Shown here one piece after another: positions 43,343 to 52,921 of a DNA stretch of 64,000 nucleotides (the first letter of the stretch is position 1; every line of letters starts with the position of its first letter). This stretch comes from Chaetoceros tenuissimus (taxonomy: Eukaryota; Bacillariophyta; Thalassiosirophyceae; Chaetocerotales; Chaetocerotaceae). The stretch covers positions 1,426,001 through 1,490,000 of the forward strand of contig BLLK01000045.1 in assembly GCA_021927905.1 (NCBI GenBank). Reading direction: 5' to 3'. Below the pieces are notes generated by a model. The model ran no database searches. It had not been told where the DNA came from and was given only the letters and a program-made list of their open reading frames with translations. A program made the translations under genes and the position numbers.

Positions 43343-43416
43343 CACGTGTTCACGTGTTCACAGCTTACTTCTTTTAGCTCAGTAAGTAAGGTATTCATTG
43401 ACAGAAAAGACGTCAT
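43343..43416. promoter_or_regulatory. Two G-boxes (CACGTG) in an 8-bp tandem repeat, plus a GACGTC palindrome
   Basis: Upstream of the Tat lumen-protein gene, an 8-bp unit (GTGTTCAC) is repeated three times at about 43338-43361, creating CACGTG palindromes at 43343-43348 and 43351-43356, about 150-160 bp before the ATG. GACGTC lies further out at 43409-43414. CACGTG and GACGTC are bHLH/bZIP-type sites, and light- or CO2-linked control of a photosynthetic protein would be fitting, but this is inference. The rest of 43196-43879 shows no gene. Confidence 0.42.
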
Positions 43417-43879
43417 CATGAATGGATCGAACTCGTCATTGTCAAGAATGAAACTGCAGTTGAATCATTAAATAGTACCTTACTTAGTACGTAGACTTTG
43501 ACAAGCAAATTAAAAATCGTAAGCAAAGCTCAATGCAATTAATGATATAACCTTGACTATGTTAGACTGTTGGAGTTTTGTCATTCTACAATTTCACTTG
43601 TTCCTGTATTTATTGTGTGTGTTTTTTCAGTACAATTTGGCATCACTTCCCATCACCCATCAGGACCAACACCTACTATATGCTGGTCTATTGCTGTTTT
43701 TTATTACCATAAGGTAGACCTTACTATACGGAAAGATGCAACCATAAATATAAGAAAAGACTTCTCAAAGCAGGAAGATTATAGTTACAGTTAATTTTAT
43801 ATACATTTGAATAATACAAGGTCCTTGAACTTGTGCTAGCTGATCGCTCTCGTTCAGTTTGGAACGTTGGAAGCAGTAT

Positions 43880-44362
43880 TTATGCTGCAAGAGCGTTTCC
43901 GGAATTTCTTCTCTTCATGATTCTAGTTTGCCTTGTCATTTCCAGACTTAGTCTCCTCGACGCAGGTAGCTTCTCAGATATTTCATGCATATGAGGAGGT
44001 GACTTTGTAGACCCAGATGCAGTACTTGCTGGTGACATCTCTTCCATAGGATTGTCCATAATACGCCTATAAGGCCTCTGTTTAAGTTGAATCTTCATGG
44101 AAATCTCTTTCTCCTGTATCATCTCACTTGGATCTAGAGTAGGTATGAGAAATTGAGAAAGGATTTCACCATTGGCACCAATCAAGTCAGATTTTTCGAC
44201 CCTACATCTATTCCTCGAAACAGAAGGGGGGGATGTCAAGCAGGCACTGTTTGGTAATGGACTTTGGAACGAATCCGGGCTGAGGCTTGCCAGCATACGT
44301 TCTTCTCTCTCTCTTCTCTCGTTATTGAGTGTTTTAGGGGATATGAGTAGGAAATCCTGCAT
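43880..44362 (-). CDS. Hypothetical 160-aa Ser/Pro-rich basic protein
   Basis: Open frame from ATG 44362 to TAA, 160 aa. It begins MQDFLLISPKTLNNERRERE, is rich in Ser, Pro, Arg and Met, and contains several SP/TP sites (SLSPDSF, TSPPSVS, TKSPPH) and a basic C-terminus (TRQTRIMKRRNSG). No domain is recognised. The composition fits a disordered phosphoprotein. A further minus-strand frame at about 44400-44559 may belong to the same transcript, but no splice joins them convincingly, so the true start is uncertain. Confidence 0.45.
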   Translation of the reverse strand: MQDFLLISPKTLNNERREREERMLASLSPDSFQSPLPNSACLTSPPSVSRNRCRVEKSDLIGANGEILSQFLIPTLDPSEMIQEKEISMKIQLKQRPYRRIMDNPMEEMSPASTASGSTKSPPHMHEISEKLPASRRLSLEMTRQTRIMKRRNSGNALAA

Positions 44363-45450
44363 TGTTTGAAGCTCTTCAATAGTACTAGAGATAATGGGAT
44401 TGGTCTTGAACCAAAAAATATGAGAGATGTGATTGCCTCTCTTTTCCGACCAGTTGTGTTGATAATAAACAAGGCTTCTGTTTCAACTTTTGAGAGGGTC
44501 ATATGACCCGTACTCTGTCGTGTGAATTCGGCTTTCGTCTCTTCAACGGGTCGTTGCAAAATTTCGGATTAAAAAGACCTCGGTGACTCTCGGTGAGATC
44601 TCTTCCAAAAACAAATGTAAATGGATTACAACAATCCTATGAATAGCACAAGTTGCATTTTATGGTTAATCGTAAAATATGTTTGTACTTTAGTTAGTTG
44701 TTCAACGAGTTTAAATAAATATCTGCAAAAAAGAGAGGAGGAGAGGTGCTTGGTTGGTAAGATTACATCTGATAAATTTAGCCCAAGTTATTGTGTGTTT
44801 GCCCAAAAAAGATTCGTGCGAAAATTTGTTACAATCAACGGGTCCCCTGCAATGAAAAGAAGTAGGGAATATTGTTGAAAGTTTCAAAGTTGTGATTGAA
44901 ACAGAACTTTGGATGACCCATCATCAAAGATATTGATTGTTATTATACATTTGCTGGCTTTTCCTCCAATCGTTTTTGGATCGTTTCAAATCGAAAAATC
45001 TTGGAGACAGGACTATCGTCGCTTGCTACTTCATTAATGTGCATGAAATCAAATCGTGGGCACATATAAATGACAATATAATAAAGCATTACATTAAGAA
45101 AAGAAACTTGTTTTGTTTCGGAACTATTTGTACGAATTCATATATAGCTTGACATCATTATTCTTTGTTCTGTATTCTCATGACAGAAGAATTCGTCAAT
45201 TCTTTGTTCTTCAACAGCTTCCTTGAACAATTGAGAATATATCTTATGGGCGAAGGCGACATTCCACTCTGACATTTCATTTGGATGCCTTCTCCCGCCC
45301 TTGCTTGCTTGGTTTGGCGTGGCGATATGTAACAAAAGTTTGGAGAAGTGTAGTGAAAAGAGAAAAAGTGAAAGAAGAGAAACGCGTTTACTAGAGAAGA
45401 AATATTTGTCTAGCTAGAATTAATGCTTTCCAACTATGTCCAACTATATA
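44363..45450. other. Intergenic, no supported gene
   Basis: About 1.1 kb. Frames of 65-107 codons occur on both strands (for example minus strand 44400-44559 and 45138-45335), but none has a family signature or a clear start. It probably holds the promoter of the 160-aa gene and the 3' UTR of the hydrolase. Confidence 0.45.
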
Positions 45451-46629
45451 TTACTCGTGAATTCGTTGAAAGTTTGACTCTGACCAATACTCGGTAGGCA
45501 TTAATCCAATTGATGCACCATCATACCTTGGTTCCATACCAAAAAAGTCACCTTCTCCTTGTGCAGTTGCTTTCATTTCTCTTCTTCCATCTGTATCTAA
45601 TTTTTCATAAAATGCATCTCTCATCAAAGCTACCAAGTCGCACCTACTTCCTACAGTATTGGCATGACCACTGCCCTTGACAACATGCGTCGAGACTTTT
45701 GACTTTTTGAAAATATTGACAAGTCTGTCCTTCTCCTCCATGGATGGTAACGTGTTGTCTACCTCTCCCACAATAATGAGCATATCAAGATCAAGTTCTC
45801 TCAAACTGTCTTCCTTAGACTTTAGACTCGCACAACCCTTGGTGAGCCACTCCCCTAGTCGATGCTTCAAAGTATCTTGTGGCATAAATTGTAATTTCTG
45901 TGGAATAGTAAAGGCGCATCGTCCCATGTACGCCTCTCTTTGTTCATTATCAATGACCGATGGCAGCCCTTCCGACTTTAAAATCATTGTGAATTGTTTA
46001 AAGCCATAATCATCTACAAACAACGGAAGCAATTTCATAAGTTTAAAGGGATATCTCCACGCTGGTACTTTTGTGACTGGAGGCCCTTGCTCTGCTAAAT
46101 TTGAAACATCATAACAAGTTGCAGGATTAATCAAACAAATTCCCTCCAGATTGATTCTTTTTTCCTCTTGTATTTTCAAAACAACTTCCATTGTCAATAT
46201 TCCTCCAAATGATTCTCCCATAAGATAGACGGGCCTATTCTCTACAGCTTCTGTTTGAAGAAAGTTTAGAACCATATTTTGCAAGTCTTCAAGACTTGAT
46301 CTATCATCCATTGCGATTTCAAGTCCTCGGACATCAAACTCCTCGCTCAGTGCAGGGAATTGAAGAAAAGGAGATAAGAGTGTACCATCAAATCCAGGTA
46401 GATACAGCAAGAGAGGCTTTTCATTCAATTTATTTGCTTTATACTCTTTGACTGTAGGAGGATATCCTGACTCAATCAAAGGGTTTATGAATTCAACTTT
46501 GGAATGTCTGTTTTGAAATTCATGTTTTATTGTTTGCTTGATTGCCCTTTGAGGATTTGAAAATCCGAAAGCTAATCCATAATACTGGCAAATTAATAAG
46601 AGGATGAAAAGAGTCTTCGATTCAATCAT
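45451..46629 (-). CDS. Alpha/beta hydrolase resembling plastid phytyl ester synthase
   Basis: Single exon. I take the ATG at 46629, which gives 392 aa beginning MIESKTLFILLLICQ, a clear signal peptide; an upstream in-frame ATG at 46722 would place 31 residues before it and bury the signal. After LAFGFSNP the fold begins: PLLLYLPGFDGTLLSPFLQFPAL (oxyanion region), VRGLEIAMDDRSSLEDL, the nucleophile elbow GESFGG, LIIVGEVDNTLPS for the acid and GSGHANTVG for the His. The 'LLYLPG-D-GT ... F-VR-L-I---DR' opening is that of the phytyl ester synthase/DGAT-like family, which esterifies free phytol and fatty acids released from thylakoids. A plastid location is suggested by the leader but is not certain. 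Confidence 0.78.
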   Translation of the reverse strand: MIESKTLFILLLICQYYGLAFGFSNPQRAIKQTIKHEFQNRHSKVEFINPLIESGYPPTVKEYKANKLNEKPLLLYLPGFDGTLLSPFLQFPALSEEFDVRGLEIAMDDRSSLEDLQNMVLNFLQTEAVENRPVYLMGESFGGILTMEVVLKIQEEKRINLEGICLINPATCYDVSNLAEQGPPVTKVPAWRYPFKLMKLLPLFVDDYGFKQFTMILKSEGLPSVIDNEQREAYMGRCAFTIPQKLQFMPQDTLKHRLGEWLTKGCASLKSKEDSLRELDLDMLIIVGEVDNTLPSMEEKDRLVNIFKKSKVSTHVVKGSGHANTVGSRCDLVALMRDAFYEKLDTDGRREMKATAQGEGDFFGMEPRYDGASIGLMPTEYWSESNFQRIHE

Positions 46630-47018
46630 TGCTTTCTGAGAAACAATGTACCAAGAAGTATGGTAGTCTAATGATAGGACAGGTCCAATGTTGAAGTTTG
46701 CTCTATCACACTCATCACTCATCACTCACATCAGGATCAGGAATCAGGACATCAGGTAATCCCTTGCGTTTTTACTTCAATTTTGTCTACGTATTTTCTG
46801 TATGTACCTACTCCCCTTTTGGGAAAGGGGATCCAATTCAATCGTGGGAATCCATCTTCTTTCGCCAAAGATTTTTTTTGAGAACACAAAGAAGATCCAA
46901 GCAAGTTGTTGTTCTTTTCTTTTAGTCTTTTCTTCACAATAAACCAACTTTGTTCCTAGTCTTTTCCTCACATTAAAAATATTCTAAACAATCTTTCACA
47001 TAAACGTAACCAAACAAG
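46630..47018. other. Divergent promoter region
   Basis: 389 bp between the hydrolase (minus) and annexin (plus) starts, with a small imperfect repeat of ATCAC/ATCAGGA words around 46710-46757. No gene seen. Confidence 0.45.
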
Positions 47019-48113
47019 ATGATGAACTATAGCGAAGACCCCAAAACATTGGACCTTTATCCAGCCTTGGCGTTTGAAGAAGATCTCACTCCTGACATTG
47101 TCGAGGATCATATTGAAGAAAAAAGTAAAACAATCTATGAAGCAACCAAGGGTAAGTTTTTCAACTTTACGACCTGCATAGTACTGCCCTGAATTCACGA
47201 TCTAACTTTAACTTATACAGGATGGGGATCAGATAAAAAGCAGTTGATTGAAGCACTTGGCATGACTACCGACGAAGATCGTATGCAGATCCCAATCAAG
47301 TTTAGTCAGATTTACAATGGTGACAATCTACGTGATTTGATGAAAAAGGAATGTGGTGGAAATGATTTTGGTCTAGCACTTCAGTACCTCGGATTGACAC
47401 CAGTAGAAGCTGAGTGTGCAATGATGAAAAAGGCATGTGATGGTCTTGGAACAGATGAGAGACTCTTGTACAGTGTGCTTTGCGGACGCAGTAACAAAGA
47501 TATGGAATTGTTCAAAAAGACTTACTATAAGGTTTACACAAGAGATGTTGTCGAAAAGGTGACTGGAGAGGTATCTGGTACACTCAAAACATGTGTAATT
47601 TCATCTTTGCAAGCAGCTGAAGAGGAGTATGACCCTGGTTTCCATACTAATGACAAGGCTATTGAGGATGCAGAAAAAATTTATGCAGCTGGTCAAGGAA
47701 GATTCGGTAAGGACACCAAAGAACTTACCAAGATTATTGTCCTTTCTCCTCCAAAGCACTTGAAGAACGTGAACTCCTATTATGCTGACAAATATGGTTA
47801 CACTCTTTTCAAGGCAATTGAAAAGGAGTTTGGAGGAGATGCTGAAAAGTCTGTGTTGTTTACTCTGGGATTGAAATTGAAACCTTTTGAAACTATTGCA
47901 AAACTCATCAAAGCTGCATGTGCTGGTATTGGTACCGATGAATTACTTTTGACTTGTACTTTGATTCGTTACCAAAAGTATCTACCATATATCAACCTGG
48001 CTCATGAGGAATTGTTCCAGAAAAGTATTCAAGAGAGAGTTAAAAGCGAATGTGGTGGAAATTACAAGAAGCTCCTACTTGCCCTCGTCAACAAAGTCAG
48101 TCCAGAAGAGTAG
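47019..48113 (+). CDS. Annexin
   Basis: Two exons, 47019-47151 and 47221-48113, give 341 aa, the standard size for four annexin repeats. The intron splits the Gly codon of GWGSD in repeat 1. Repeat 2 shows ACDGLGTDERLLYSVLCGRS, with a type-II calcium loop G-x-GTDE, and ends DVVEKVTGEVSG. Repeat 4 shows ACAGIGTDELLLTCTLIRYQ and ends RVKSECGGNYKKLLLAL. Repeats 1 and 3 are more divergent (GWGSDKKQLIEALGM; GRFGKDTKELTKIIV). Annexins bind acidic phospholipids in a calcium-dependent way and act in vesicle traffic and membrane repair. No signal peptide; cytosolic. Two ATGs start the frame (47019 and 47022). Confidence 0.94.
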
Positions 48114-48219
48114 AAAAGCAAGCAAAATGAATTTCTTGGGTGATGACTTGTGTTTCTTTTACTTTGTAGTTTTGAACTAAAAACCCGTTTTTATATTATT
48201 AAACACTCTATCTTGTTAT

Positions 48220-50676
48220 TTACATTGCGTGCAAAACCGTTAACTTTCTTTCACCGTCACTACTCTTTGACATGAGTTCCATGACAGCTTCTGCATCAAA
48301 CGTTCTTGTATCAATATCATTTACAGAAAGAATCAAGTCTCCAGCGAATATCTTTCCTTCTAAAACACTCCCCTGTTTGACGCTATGAATGGCAGGGCCA
48401 TCCTTCGTAGAGTGAAGGATTATTTTCAACTTTCCTGCTGGTGCAATTACGTCCCTACAAACAATGTTTGCAGATATTGGAGATCCCATTGATCTATTTA
48501 TTGAACTTGTAATTGAAGATTTCATTGGGCTTACAGTAGCATCACTTTCTTCTCCATCTAGTCTATCTACTCTTGCACGCACATCTGCTATTTTCTTCTC
48601 TAACCAAACGATGTCATTTATTAATTGTTTGCTCGACCCCTTGGATCTTGTTGAACCAATTGATTTGCTTCCAACAGTACTGTTACGACTTGCAGTCTCG
48701 GATCTAGGAGATGCATAATTATCTCTGTTCGGACTAGCCAGTTCAACTGGATCTCCGTTCAAGCCAGATACTCGACCATTCCACTGAAAATCTTCCGATG
48801 GATTGATCCCAGTGCTATCACCATCAGTGTATGTTGATGCACCAACTGAAGATTCGCATTCGAACTCAGATTCCTTGTTGCTCCAGTCCATCGGATGCGA
48901 AGCACTGTTGTAATCACTCGCAGATTGTGAACTCTCGAATGTAGAACTATTTGCACGAGAAACATTTTGCGTGACAGGAGGGTGACTTATCGTTCCAAAT
49001 GTAGGGAAGGAACCTTCAATCTCAGCATCACTTATTTCGGTGACAGAAGGACTCTTGCTTCTGATCAACTTTTTACCTGATGATTTCGTTGGGGTTGGCT
49101 TCCAATTGAATGGGACATTGTCACCCCAATCCTTTTCAAATTCTTCTTTTGAAACCTTGGTAGGTGTGACTGTTGTGATTGGAGATGCAGTCAAGCTTCT
49201 TCGACTTGTGTTTGGCGAGTCCTTACCAGCCCCAAAGAGTGACTTGATAGTCGGAGATGGGGATGCAATTGTAGATAGATTCCTTCCTGGTGTCTTCTTT
49301 GGTGTTGCAGATGCAGGTAGGGGTGGTTTCTGGTCCGAATCCTTTCCGTTAAAGTCTACAGTGGTTGGTGTTGTAGGTGAGCCTGATACAATTCCATCAA
49401 AAAGAGAGTCCGAAGAGGAGCTGTCATTCAATTGTGCAGGGGATGACAATTCGCTCTCAGCAGTTGGTGACTTTTCTCCAACCCACTTGTTTTCAAATTT
49501 GCCTGGGGTAAAAGTCCTATTTCCAGTCTTCATCGTTATACTTGTTGCAACACTACGATCCATGACTTCTTTTGAAGAATATGATCCACTAGAAGCAGAA
49601 TATGCATCACCAGATCCCGCTTCCTTTGTCGATGTCAACGTCATTGATGCTGAATCTACTTGCACAAATTCCTCAGAGCTGTCGTCGCTTGCTGCTCCTG
49701 GCTTCAACAAAATATTGTTTCTTTCCATTGCTTTCTTTTTGTCGTTACGCTTTTTACCATAGAAACCTGCACCAGCTGCAATAAATACCAATGAAGCTGC
49801 AACAGGAATTAGGATTGGAAGAATACTGTCGTCCTCTGTTGTTGGAGAACTTGAAGGACTTTCAGATGCAAGATTTGTTGGTGGAGGAGTATAATTTGGT
49901 GCATGACTAATAGTTGGTGAAGGAGAAGGTTCTGTGGTTGTAGGCGCTGAAGTTTTCTCTAATGTTACAACAGGAGTAGGAAAAGGTGTCGGTGCCAATG
50001 TTGGAGAAGATGTTGGTGAAGCCGTTGGACTAGAAGTTGGGGAGGTGGTAGGACTTGAAGTTGGAGAAGCAGTGACAATCTCTGTAAGCAAAGCTCCCCC
50101 ACCGATTATAGGCATCAGCTCAGAGTTTGCTTGCGATCTAATTTCTTGCTCCATAGAAAAATATTTTGTCATCTGATCCTGAAGCTTTCTATTACACAAA
50201 GAGCTCTTTGCTGCAGGAAGAGACCCAAAAGTAAAGTTTCCACTTAAAAGGAAGGAAGTACCATATATTTCAGCCTGTAAATCTCTACTCTGACTACCTC
50301 TTAACCAACCAACTTCCTTATCAGTTCCTTCTGAAGTAAGTGCACGATTAATTCTTTTGGAAACAGCATCAACTGATAAGGCTTTGAACTGTACTTTATC
50401 AAGATCAAATTCATTACCAAACTTAGCCGTGAAGAAATTTTGCATCCTAGCTGTTGCATGATCACTCATGGCCTTGACGAAGGCAGCTTTTGCATCTTCA
50501 GAAATATTTTCTACGGTTTCATATAGAGTCACACGGAGTGGTGGATCAATGAGTACATCGAGATTGTTAGCGTTGGTAATTTCGAAATCAAGGTTTGCAT
50601 AAACGGCCATATAGGATGGACCATGCAGCCCTAGAAGTATGGAAAGCACTGGAATAAATGAAAGCAAAGTCTTCAT
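48220..50676 (-). CDS. Type I membrane protein: SEA-like ectodomain, Thr/Pro repeat stalk, cytoplasmic PDZ domain
   Basis: Single exon, 818 aa, ATG at 50676. Residues 1 to about 27 are a signal peptide. Residues about 28-200 form an alpha/beta ectodomain (RVTLYETVENISEDAKAAF ... LLSGNFTFGSLP ... KYFSMEQEIRSQAN) with an SEA-like pattern. Residues about 205-285 are a stalk of repeated TSSPT/TASPT/TLAPT, likely O-glycosylated. One helix (ILPILIPVAASLVFIAAGAGFY) crosses the membrane. The long cytoplasmic part is Ser-rich with many SP/TP sites and a Trp-bearing segment (KWVGEKSP). Residues about 740-818 are a PDZ-type domain (GKLKIILHSTKDGPAIHSVK, GSVLEGKIFAGDLILSVNDID). It may be a surface receptor or adhesion protein linked to cytoplasmic partners. 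The ligand is unknown. Confidence 0.82.
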   Translation of the reverse strand: MKTLLSFIPVLSILLGLHGPSYMAVYANLDFEITNANNLDVLIDPPLRVTLYETVENISEDAKAAFVKAMSDHATARMQNFFTAKFGNEFDLDKVQFKALSVDAVSKRINRALTSEGTDKEVGWLRGSQSRDLQAEIYGTSFLLSGNFTFGSLPAAKSSLCNRKLQDQMTKYFSMEQEIRSQANSELMPIIGGGALLTEIVTASPTSSPTTSPTSSPTASPTSSPTLAPTPFPTPVVTLEKTSAPTTTEPSPSPTISHAPNYTPPPTNLASESPSSSPTTEDDSILPILIPVAASLVFIAAGAGFYGKKRNDKKKAMERNNILLKPGAASDDSSEEFVQVDSASMTLTSTKEAGSGDAYSASSGSYSSKEVMDRSVATSITMKTGNRTFTPGKFENKWVGEKSPTAESELSSPAQLNDSSSSDSLFDGIVSGSPTTPTTVDFNGKDSDQKPPLPASATPKKTPGRNLSTIASPSPTIKSLFGAGKDSPNTSRRSLTASPITTVTPTKVSKEEFEKDWGDNVPFNWKPTPTKSSGKKLIRSKSPSVTEISDAEIEGSFPTFGTISHPPVTQNVSRANSSTFESSQSASDYNSASHPMDWSNKESEFECESSVGASTYTDGDSTGINPSEDFQWNGRVSGLNGDPVELASPNRDNYASPRSETASRNSTVGSKSIGSTRSKGSSKQLINDIVWLEKKIADVRARVDRLDGEESDATVSPMKSSITSSINRSMGSPISANIVCRDVIAPAGKLKIILHSTKDGPAIHSVKQGSVLEGKIFAGDLILSVNDIDTRTFDAEAVMELMSKSSDGERKLTVLHAM

Positions 50677-51299
50677 ATCAGAGCCAAGTTTGTTTCTTCT
50701 TTCTCTTGTAAAGATTTATGCCTCCCAGATATATATGTAAAGTTGTTGGTTTCTATTTCTTCTTTGGCAAATACCAGGTGGAGTTGAAATGGAAAGAGAG
50801 TCTTGTGACTATAGTGGTTACTTGCAACAACGTTGTGAGGTTAACGGGAAAATGAGGTGCTCCGAGAGAGCGCCAAGGAACAGCTAATTTCATGGGACTC
50901 AAGGGATTTTAAAGAAGACGTTTCCCAATACTGGGTGAAAGTACAACGATTGGAACGTTTGCAGAACCAAGATAGAACCAAGATAATTGGCGGTTGACAC
51001 TCCTGTCGCAAATTAGTCGCGTACAATGCACTTTTATCGTTGTTGCATTGTGTTCTCATTATTTTTCTTCGTCTCCTTCCCTCTGTAATACATCAGGTAC
51101 AGATAGAATCGGAGTCTACTGCGTTGCATCTACTCTATCATATGTAAGAATAATATATTTTATAAAAAATCAGTCATTCACTGCATTTTATTTTTATAAC
51201 GTCGTAATGAGAATCACCGTGTACTATGCTACAGCTTCCTAATACAGAAGATTTCCAATCCGTCTTCAGGAAAGTTGCGAAGTGATCCTCTTATATCAT
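50677..51299. other. Intergenic, no supported gene
   Basis: About 620 bp between the two minus-strand membrane-protein genes: promoter of the first, 3' flank of the second. Frames up to about 80 codons without features. Confidence 0.45.
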
Positions 51300-52568
51300 T
51301 TACCTTCTTTTTGAACGTTTGTTCTTTTCGGCATACCTTTTTGCGTGTTCTTGAAACTTGGTCTGGTTATGATTGTTAAGTGCTCCTTTTGACAAATATC
51401 CAACTTCTTGACGCTGACTTCCAGCACTTGTCTTGGACTTTTTCTTTTTCCCAACATCTACAATCATTGTTTTATTTGTGCTTTCCATAGAAATACCTGT
51501 GACGTCTACATCAAACGGCTTTGAATTTTTCTGGTGTTTCCAGGCCAGCATATCAGAGCTAATGTTCATATCCACTGTTTCTGTCTTTGAAACTACGCTC
51601 TTCTCAGTCTTGGTGATTCTCGACACATCGACTTCAAAAGGGTTTTGATCTGACTTCTTTTTCTTCTTGACTTCAACAGACTTTGATATGCGAGAAACTT
51701 CAAGATCGAACGGTCTATGTGGTGTTCCGTTGTGCTTCCAAGCCAACATGTCTCTCCCAGTTTTCACATCGATAGTATCCTTGGTAACAATGCTATTTCC
51801 CATTTTCACGGAGGCTGCTTCATCGTAAAACATAGGTTTTTCATCATCCTCAAATTCTCTTGGAGAATTCACAGGAGAAAAGGAACCAGTCTCTGCAAGT
51901 TCAAGGTCTCGTCCAGCATGTTTTCCTTCTTGTCTCTTCTTCCTTCGCTCATTTTGTCTCTTCTTTCTTCTGCATTTATTGACATAGACAAATACAAGAA
52001 TCAGGGAAATCGCAATGATCACACCAACCAATGATGCAAGGAGAATTGTCCCAAGATTTGATTTTGAAGCTGGAGTCCATGACACTTTTGCATTGTTTAC
52101 ACTTTGTAGAAATCTGTTGGTTGACTTTGCTCTCAGACCAGTAAGATAGTCAAGTTTCGCTTGTCCTATGAAGGCCTCCCATTGAATGAATCCAAGATCG
52201 GTATTGGATGGTTGTTCTACATCATCAATAAAATTCATTTGGCCCTCAAAAGTAGCAATCATGGTAAAGTCGTCTTTGCCTAGACCAGAAAGAAGATCTT
52301 TGAAATATCTCTTCTCCATGGTGAGAGATAGAGATCCAAGCTTTGACCATACTTCATCATCGTTCTTAGAAAGGATGAAATTTTCCAAATGCTCTTGAGT
52401 CCAGGTCTCGATAATATCAAATGAATTGGATGTAGTAACTGATGTTGCTGTCAGCTCCAAAGTGAAAGGGATAAGCTGAACCGTACGTGTAGTCTTTGCA
52501 TATGCTCCAAAAATCTGAGCAACCAATACACACGCTGCGAGAATAAGATTGGTAGGTAGTATACTCAT
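51300..52568 (-). CDS. Type I membrane protein related to its PDZ-bearing neighbour, with a basic repeat-bearing tail
   Basis: Single exon, 422 aa, ATG at 52568. Signal peptide to about residue 24 (FGAYA), ectodomain to about 170, one transmembrane helix (LGTILLASLVGVIIAISLIL) then a stop-transfer cluster KCRRKKRQNERRKKRQ. The ectodomain has the same order of elements as the neighbour at 48220-50676: a strand with PFTLELTATSV, a long helix with F.ENF, a strand SLSLTMEKRY, a FEGQMNF strand and a final helix. I take them as distant paralogues. The tail repeats two motifs: DMLAWKH (twice) and PF(D/E)xxV(S/T)xI (three times, NPFEVDVSRI and relatives), separated by KKKKK runs. Function unknown; the basic repeats could bind acidic lipids or actin. 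Confidence 0.75.
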   Translation of the reverse strand: MSILPTNLILAACVLVAQIFGAYAKTTRTVQLIPFTLELTATSVTTSNSFDIIETWTQEHLENFILSKNDDEVWSKLGSLSLTMEKRYFKDLLSGLGKDDFTMIATFEGQMNFIDDVEQPSNTDLGFIQWEAFIGQAKLDYLTGLRAKSTNRFLQSVNNAKVSWTPASKSNLGTILLASLVGVIIAISLILVFVYVNKCRRKKRQNERRKKRQEGKHAGRDLELAETGSFSPVNSPREFEDDEKPMFYDEAASVKMGNSIVTKDTIDVKTGRDMLAWKHNGTPHRPFDLEVSRISKSVEVKKKKKSDQNPFEVDVSRITKTEKSVVSKTETVDMNISSDMLAWKHQKNSKPFDVDVTGISMESTNKTMIVDVGKKKKSKTSAGSQRQEVGYLSKGALNNHNQTKFQEHAKRYAEKNKRSKRR

Positions 52569-52921
52569 TTCTTCTATTTGTAATTCTTTATTTGCTCGAC
52601 TAGAACAGAACTGAATGTTGTTGTTTTTCGTTTTTGTTCTTTGTTGGATTTGCTTTTTACTTTTTTTTCGTTGGAGAAAGTGCAGTCTTTCCTACCGCAC
52701 ACATGTTTGTGTCGTGGATGGCACAGTATGTTACGTATAACGGTTGAATACCGTCATTAGATTAGGCGCGGGCTAAAGACAGGACACGGAAGCAGAACCA
52801 CCACATCAACAATCAACATCAATCCTCATCATCAGCTTTTTAGGAAGTTATGATGATTCATTCAGTCAAAAGAATTCTAATATAGTTACTTGAACACAGA
52901 ACTTGCTGACCACAGAGCACA
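52569..52921. other. Divergent promoter region
   Basis: 353 bp shared by the membrane-protein gene (minus) and the hydrolase-fold gene (plus). No gene or repeat seen. Confidence 0.45.

Noticed and set aside
46630-46722. Upstream ATG for the phytyl-ester-synthase-like gene
   Set aside because: It would add 31 polar residues before a good signal peptide and hide it. The ATG at 46629 gives a normal leader.
49040-50176. Plus-strand frames (240 and 80 codons) opposite the PDZ membrane-protein gene
   Set aside because: Antisense shadows of Ser/Thr/Pro-rich coding sequence. The VGEVVG-type repeats are the complement of the TSSPT stalk.
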